Assembly: GCA_016165875.1 (NCBI GenBank)
Contig: JABBOT010000001.1
Span: 35,209,011 to 35,273,010, forward strand
Origin: Acanthopleura granulata
Lineage: Eukaryota > Mollusca > Polyplacophora > Chitonida > Chitonidae
Length of the DNA stretch: 64,000 nt
Reading direction: 5' to 3'
The notes under the pieces: model-generated
The model's input: only the letters and a program-made list of their open reading frames with translations
Database searches by the model: none
What the model was told of the DNA's origin: nothing
In this document: positions 58,300-64,000 of the stretch, one piece after another
Layout of the letters: each line of letters opens with the position of its first letter
How positions within the stretch are numbered: the first letter of the stretch is position 1
Made by a program: the position numbers and the translations under genes

Positions 58300-61035
58300 C
58301 AAGAAAACAGGGCCGGTATGAATATTTTGAAGAGTACTCCCTCGCCCAGGAAAATATTTGATCTCGTAATAAAATATTCTTGATTGTTAGCTTTGTGTGT
58401 TGTTTTTATTTTACCTCAACGTTGCAAGCACATTCGTTCCACAGAGTCATCTGTTTGAGGAATCAACTTAATGTATCAATAAAAGGCATCCCTGGATTTA
58501 CCAAGAAATACATGAACCTTTTGATTCTGGATGTAAATGACAATAATTACGAGAGTCTGTCCTTGCATTAAATACATCCAGTCAAATCCTGCGTATAATA
58601 TTCCTGGTATAAGTGCCTAAATGGGAGATATGGGCAAAGAACAAAAATCCTGCAAATCTTTATGTAATATTAGATATTGTATTTCATACATTTTTTTCTG
58701 GTCTTTAATCAAGTGTATGTCAGCTGGCATCTGAGGTAAATAAATAAATGCCATATCAGATATCAAAAAGGATTACTATTAAATCAGAAGCATAAGCGAC
58801 GATCTGTCCTTGTCGGAAACAATGACGTGTTGTGGAAAACAAGAACGTCGGTCTTTGTGAGAAACACGGGATAAAACTAGAACGGAACGACGACAGAGAA
58901 ACGACCAGACATAATCAGTTATGGTTTCATGTAATCATTATATGATTTTGCCATCGAAATATTTATTTATGTATGGATGAAGTCAGTGTATATATCCAAA
59001 AAAATATATCGGTAAGTTGTAAGGATTCGAGTTAATAGGATATTGTCTATATATATGACATTAAGTTTACCCAATCTCATCGTTCGCTTATGGAATATTT
59101 ACTTGCTGTTGTCTCATAATTGTCGATTGTAGGCTGTGGTCTTGTATTTGTCGGTTGCCTCGTATGTGTCAAGGATTTCTAGGTGTTGGTCATTTGGGTG
59201 ATGCTGTATCAGTCCGCCCATTTGTAGGCTGTCCTCGTGTTGATCATTTGCATGCAACTATCTCATAAATTCGACAAAACTGATGAAATGGCTTAGGACA
59301 TTTACTGGTCGACTAGATTGGGCACGTTTTGCGCTTTCTGCTTGATTTTTCATCAGGCGCCCATATAAATACTTTTTGACCAGTCTCTTAAGAATTAATG
59401 TTGAAAACGCCTTTAAACCCCAAATACCCAACGAATGTCATGTCAGTACACGTAAAAACCCTCTAATGAATACAGCCGATTACGTCCTGCTACCGAGGCT
59501 ACGAGAACTGTAAGACGGGGAAACTCCAGGAGATTCAATGGCCGAGTCTGAGACTGAAGTATAACACCTCGTTAGGACAAGTGTCTTGGCGCCACTCTGT
59601 ACAAAACCGAAGTTTTAAACGTTACTCTTCCATTGTAAAGAGCACACAACGTGTTGAAGTCTGTTGTTGAGATGATCTCTAAAAGAAAAATCAACATTTT
59701 GGGGTGACAACTTTCGGAGCCTTATCGCTGGAGTTGGAATAATCTAAGATACGAGCGGAGGATTATTGGCGGGGTTTTTCGCACAAACTCTCACCACGAT
59801 ATGGCAGAAATATCTCCAGTGTAGTGTTAAACCGCAATGGTTCATTCATACACACAGTGGTCGCCCTCATAGATTATTCACTGTGACATACGAAAACCCG
59901 TCTCCTGAAATCCGATTATATAGCACATCAGGATGTTTCTCGGGAGCTTAGTTGTCCAGCCATGTAGAGTCGCTGGTTGGGATTGATGTCTGCTCCGGTC
60001 TCGTCTCGTGTACAAATGAAGGATAACGAGATTACACATTACAAAACACTGGATCTAGACCGTTTAACATGACTGGCTAGGCTATAACCGCCTTACTCCA
60101 GAGACATGTTGTCACCTGAAGACAACCCGCGTCCCTGGAGGCGGTCAGATAGGCCTACATCATGCCATTACCTGCGGAAAGAGGGTGAATATATCGCATG
60201 GCAGAGATAGAATGAGTGGCTATAGGGAGTTTTAATTAGACTTGAGGTTTTTCTTAATGCATTTTATAAAGGAAAAAGATTCCTAGTGGGACTGGTTACC
60301 TGGCAGCTTTCATCCTATAAGGAGACTCTCGATGTAAACTGCAAGGCAATTAGAGATCTGGCCTTGACTTTGCTCCTGCACGTACAGGTAATAGTGATCA
60401 GTGAGACGGAAGAGCTTGATGGGACCGAGGTCCAGAAACCCGACCAGAGCTATCCGGCTACAGACGGACATTACTGTAGCCTGAGGAAAAATCCTTAGCT
60501 TTATGCCTATACCTTGTAAATGGCCATGGAACGTCTTTGTATCAGGTTAATCAATCGCTTCGTTCTGGACTGAAACTGAGCGATTGGAATATCACTTGAG
60601 TTAGGCGATGTTTATGTCGCTCAGTCTGGGAAGAGTTAATTGAAACGTCCCGTGGAATACACGTTCCAAAGCGTGGAAAGCGAGGGGAAAATTATGCTCA
60701 CCTAAATCCAGCTGCTTGCAGCATCTAATAAGTCTACCTTGAATCTTTCTTTTTGTTTGTAAATATCGCTGCCTTATTTAGCATGACGGTGATGTTTGGT
60801 AATGACATGCAATCAGAGCAGTTAATTTCAGTGCTTTATCTACAATATTATACCATAATGCAACCTTGTCAGGCTTATGCTCTCTACATCGCCGATACAA
60901 CCATTACAACATCACCGCATCGCTAGACGTGTATGTGGTTTATGGGATAAAACTTGACTCTTTCTACAGGTCTTCATATGGTATGAGTGATAAGAGTGAG
61001 ATATTTGCAGACCTTCTTAGTAGGAAGTGTCAATG
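58300..61035. other. Long stretch without recognisable genes
   Basis: It includes a degenerate GT-rich tandem (TGTAGGCTGTGGTCTTG / TGTAGGCTGTCCTCGTG words) at about 59,075-59,265. A weak inverted R1 end motif (ATAAAACTAGAACGGAACG, ACGACAG) lies near 58,870. Open frames are of chance length. Confidence 0.4.
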
Positions 61036-61039
61036 TTTT

Positions 61040-61800
61040 GTAAGATGAACATGATGGTTCTGAAAGATTTTGTTCTTTTTGAGATGACCAAGCGGGTTTC
61101 TTTGTGAGATGACCAAGCGGGTTTCTTTAAGCCCTTTTGTTTTGTGTGGTAAATGCGCATGTTTGTATAGTTCATTGTGTTTGATGAGATGAATTCGCTA
61201 GTTTCCAAGCGTTTTAAAATGCTAATGTTTACTGCCATGTCTTGTGGCGCGAATATGCTGCTTTCTACGCGCGTATAAATGTTTTGAGAATATGGCTGTT
61301 CCTATTGGTTTTCCTGGTTTGCTTGGAGACTCCATAATTCAACGTTTACCACTATTATTAGTGATAGATCTTTTTGAATAGAGATAAAATGAGATAAAAT
61401 ACCATTTCCTAGCTGTGTGACATACACACAACTGTTTTCTCTTATTTTGATTATTTCTGACATGCACATGGCTGCTTTCGTCTCGTCCTAATGATGGTTA
61501 ATGAGATGCATACGACTGCTTTGTCTCGTCTTTATGGTTTATGACATATACACTACTGTCTTGTCTTGTATTTATGGTTTATGGCCTATACACGACTGTC
61601 TTGTCTTCTCTTTATGGTTTATGACTTATACACGACTGCTTTGTCTCGTCTTGACAGTTTATGACATATTCACCACTGTTTTGCCTCGTCTTGAAAATTT
61701 GTGACACATGCACGAGTGCTTTGTTTTATTTTCTAGGTTTGCGACATACCCACGGCTGTTTTCTTAGTCTTAATGACTTGCGAGATAAACATAAGAGTTT
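61040..61800. repeat. 40-41-bp minisatellite
   Basis: The best part is 61,500-61,740: CATATACACGACTGCTTTGT CTCGTCTTTATGGTTTATGA repeated about six times (starts near 61,544, 61,585, 61,625). Left of 61,500 the units are degraded. GAGATGACCAAGCGGGTTTC is duplicated 28 bp apart at 61,080 and 61,108. The frame at 61,501-61,704 is a by-product. Confidence 0.8.
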
Positions 61801-61889
61801 GTAATCATCTTGATGACTGCAGGGAAGGTCCTGCCGGTTTCCAGCCGTCTGGTTGACCTGTGGATTGAACACGCCGGTATCCATGGGGT

Positions 61890-62690
61890 GAACCTGTGGT
61901 ACAGGTGCAATAATAATCCTGAGGTTTGTGGTGCAGAAATAATAGTTGTTATTAAATGACCTAGCTAAAGGCATAGCAAGCCGGCAAATTCTGTCTGTCG
62001 GTTTTGAAGGCAGTCCGTCTAGCAACAAACAACATCTGACATTTTGCATTAAGTCAGTCTATAGGTCTTCCGATATGAAAGCAATTGAGACAACAGCCAG
62101 TCCAAATGTTAACCTCAGCACGTCAGCATGACTCCATTGATTTCATCCTTACTTGTCGACTTGTCTATTGCTATTTGCTTTGTAACAATGGGTTCTCTGT
62201 ACAACCCTCAAGGACATGAAAAGCGAATCTGTTCCGTGTGTTTGGATGTGAATTGGTGGTGTACCATCAACTATATAAGTTGTAAATGCAATTGCCGGAG
62301 TAAATTCGAAAAGTTGCACAGATATCCTCCGTGTTTGTTTGAGATCCTATTCGAAACAGATTATAAGTCAATCTTATTCCGAGCTTGACGTCTATGTCTC
62401 CTGGACGTTCACCTCGAAACCTGGTTGGTAAAGGCGCTCAGAGACATTCTGCATCTGGTTGTTAGCTGAAACCTTCACAGAACTGGGTAACAGACTGTAA
62501 CACTTATAACTGGCTCTGATCTATCTAATTCTAATTCCAGCGATAAGGTGTATCTAATGAAAATATTAAGCAACATTATATTTCTTCACATTTCTTTCAT
62601 TTATTTCATGAAATTTTGAGGTCGACTCGAGATTATACGATGGCAATTAGTTTTATACGCGGGGAAACAGTACCGCCTTCCTCTGCGTAC
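61890..62690 (+). repeat. R2 local repeat, copy 3
   Basis: Landmarks: AATGACCTAGCTAAAGGC, AACAAACAACATCTGACATT, CTCAGCACGTCAGCATGAC, TTAGCTGAAACCTTCACAGA, CTGGGTAACAGACTGTAAC, then ACGCGGGGAAACAGTACCGCC at the right end. It lacks about 120 bp (GTAATTATTAC... segment) present in copies 1 and 4. The exon-like frame 62,651-63,004 starts at its right end. Confidence 0.85.
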
Positions 62691-63004
62691 CTGACAAACC
62701 CTACAGACGTAAGGCCACAGCCAAGCCGGACACTGCCGTATTCGAGCGCTTAGTCTGCAACAGGATCGGCGCTGTACACGTCTGTGCTGACAAAGGCCAC
62801 GGCAACAAGATTAGCCATCAGGATATATCAACGCTGTCGTACACAAAAGCCATAGTGGGGATGCTACTGGAAGGTGGTTTCACGCACACCAGCAAACAAT
62901 ACGCCTTTGATCACAAAACGATCCGTTCTCAACAAATGTCTTATCCACAGGACGTCATTGAAATCGGACGTCTTCCACAGAAGAGCCGTTATCTAGCTAA
63001 ATGA
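62651..63004 (+). CDS. Candidate 3' terminal coding exon, unknown protein
   Basis: A stop-free frame of 117 codons runs from after a TAG at 62,648 to TGA at 63,002-63,004. It lacks an early ATG, so it would be missed by ATG-based calling. The translation contains FERLVCNRIGAVHVCAD, KISHQDISTLSYTKAIV, LLEGGFTHTSKQYAF and VIEIGRLPQKSRYLAK before the stop. Codons are rich in GCC, GAC, CAC, AAC and ATC, with purine-first codons predominant, unlike the AT-rich surroundings. AACCCTACAG at about 62,706 is a possible splice acceptor; coding could start there. The protein looks soluble and basic. I do not recognise the family. It is inferred to be the last exon of a spliced gene or the tail of a retrocopy. 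Chance is possible but less likely given composition. Its upstream flank is part of R2 and recurs at the end of the window. Confidence 0.45.
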   Translation, partial: FYTRGNSTAFLCVPDKPYRRKATAKPDTAVFERLVCNRIGAVHVCADKGHGNKISHQDISTLSYTKAIVGMLLEGGFTHTSKQYAFDHKTIRSQQMSYPQDVIEIGRLPQKSRYLAK

Positions 63005-63139
63005 AATTCGGCTCAAAAAATGTAGCAGGTGATTAATGTTCTGGGACTAACGGTGTTAATCCAGATCTTCTACGAAACCCTATTGTAGACGAAAAATGAA
63101 GTCATGTCGTCCGGCAACTCGACCTCATTTACTATCTAA

Positions 63140-64000
63140 ACTATGGTGATGAAATTCTGGCGCCATCGTGGCAAACTGGCGAATTCTGTACCCCTGCTTT
63201 ATAGAAGGCAGTCAATCTATCGGCAAACAACATTTGACATTTTATATTATCTCAATCAATACGTCGTTCTACAACGTCACCCTCAGAACGTTAACAAGGC
63301 CTCAATGATTCTAGGCTTAGATTTTGTCGATTTTGTCTAATGGTGTTTGTAATATAACAATGCATGGGTTCTGTAGACAACCCTTGATGACACGAAAACA
63401 GAACCTGTTCCGAATTCATAGAGCTCAGTCGTTGGTATACCATCAGTTATAAGGGTTGTATGTCAGGGTAAATTCGAAACGTTTCCCAGATATCGCCAGT
63501 GTTTCGTTCTATTCGAATCAGATTCAAGGTGAGTGTTAAAGGAAAGTAATGCTCTAGATAAACCCTATTGCAAGCTTGACGTCGTCTCCCGAACATTTAA
63601 CTCAAACCCTTGATGGTACAGGCGGTCAGAGATATTCTGCAACTGTTTGTTAGCTGAAACCTTCACAGATCTGGGTAACAGACTGTAGCACTGATAACTG
63701 GCTCTGGCGTAATTATTACGAGCTAATCGAGTGACTTTAGGTGTTCTAAAGCTGTTTGATGTATGGAATTTTCGCTCACTGATTTGTACCAACAGAAGAC
63801 TGCATAGATATGTATGCTCCAACATAAGACAGAAAGACTGAATATGTTAGACGCCAAACTCTACAGGGTTAGTAAATGGAAGGTGAACCGAATGAAAGTA
63901 TTCAACAATAGAATATTTCCTAACAATATTTATCTATTTCACTGAATTTTGCGCGGACACTCAAGACTATAAGCTTTATACTGAGAAAAACACTACCGCC
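63140..64000 (+). repeat. R2 local repeat, copy 4 (runs off the edge)
   Basis: Landmarks: GTGGCAAACTGGCGAATTCTG, CGGCAAACAACATTTGACAT, CGTTAACAAGGCCTCAATGA, TTAGCTGAAACCTTCACAGA, CTGGGTAACAGACTGTAGC, GTAATTATTACGAGCTAATCG. The final bases ACACTACCGCC correspond to ACAGTACCGCC at 62,679-62,687 in copy 3, so the repeat reaches the window edge in register with the start of the exon-like frame. Confidence 0.85.

Overview
The window looks like intergenic or intronic DNA from an animal, most likely a mollusc. It is AT-rich. It has no bacterial-style gene packing, operons, ribosome binding sites or long open frames. It carries tRNA-derived SINEs with the tails ...GAGTACGGCGTAAAACACC + (AAATA)n and ...GGCGTTAAGCC + (CATT)n, which I associate with molluscan genomes. 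It also holds a decayed non-LTR retrotransposon, miniature inverted-repeat elements and many minisatellites. The taxonomic call is inference from repeat style; no host gene confirms it.

Layout. 0-5.6 kb: a ~360-430 bp repeat family (called R1 here), one copy split by a ~320 bp inverted-repeat element. 6.4-9.65 kb: a 67-bp minisatellite with a 402-bp higher-order period and inverted leading units, then a 51-bp minisatellite. 10.3 kb: a 54-bp SINE stub inside a perfect 17-bp target duplication. 13.0 and 39.5 kb: two copies of a palindromic MITE. 15.9-18.2 kb: a 29-bp satellite with a 261-bp higher-order period. 18.9-20.4 kb: a broken LINE reverse transcriptase on the minus strand. 21.6-29.4 kb: several short minisatellites (17, ~34, 27, ~70 and 27 bp). 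35.4-38.7 kb: two SINEs sharing an identical 70-bp core, a 54-bp minisatellite and a possible NRF-1-type promoter. 44.2-46.6 kb: SINEs and a 24-bp minisatellite. 48.2-50.0 kb: a tandem array of CpG-rich hairpins and a 71-bp repeat. 50.7-53.3 kb: a 34-bp array in two blocks, with a full SINE flanked by a perfect 11-bp duplication between them. 55-64 kb: a locally repeated ~0.8 kb segment (R2, four direct copies), LINE scraps, a 40-bp minisatellite and the best candidate host coding segment, a 117-codon open frame at 62,651-63,004 with no early ATG.

I found no CRISPR array, rRNA, convincing functional tRNA, complete transposase or defence-type gene cluster. Most open frames of 60-140 codons match chance expectation or arise because minisatellite periods (24, 27, 51, 54 bp) are multiples of three. 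The points most worth following are the invariant 70-bp SINE core, the hairpin array, the higher-order structure of the minisatellites, and the exon-like frame inside the R2 duplications.
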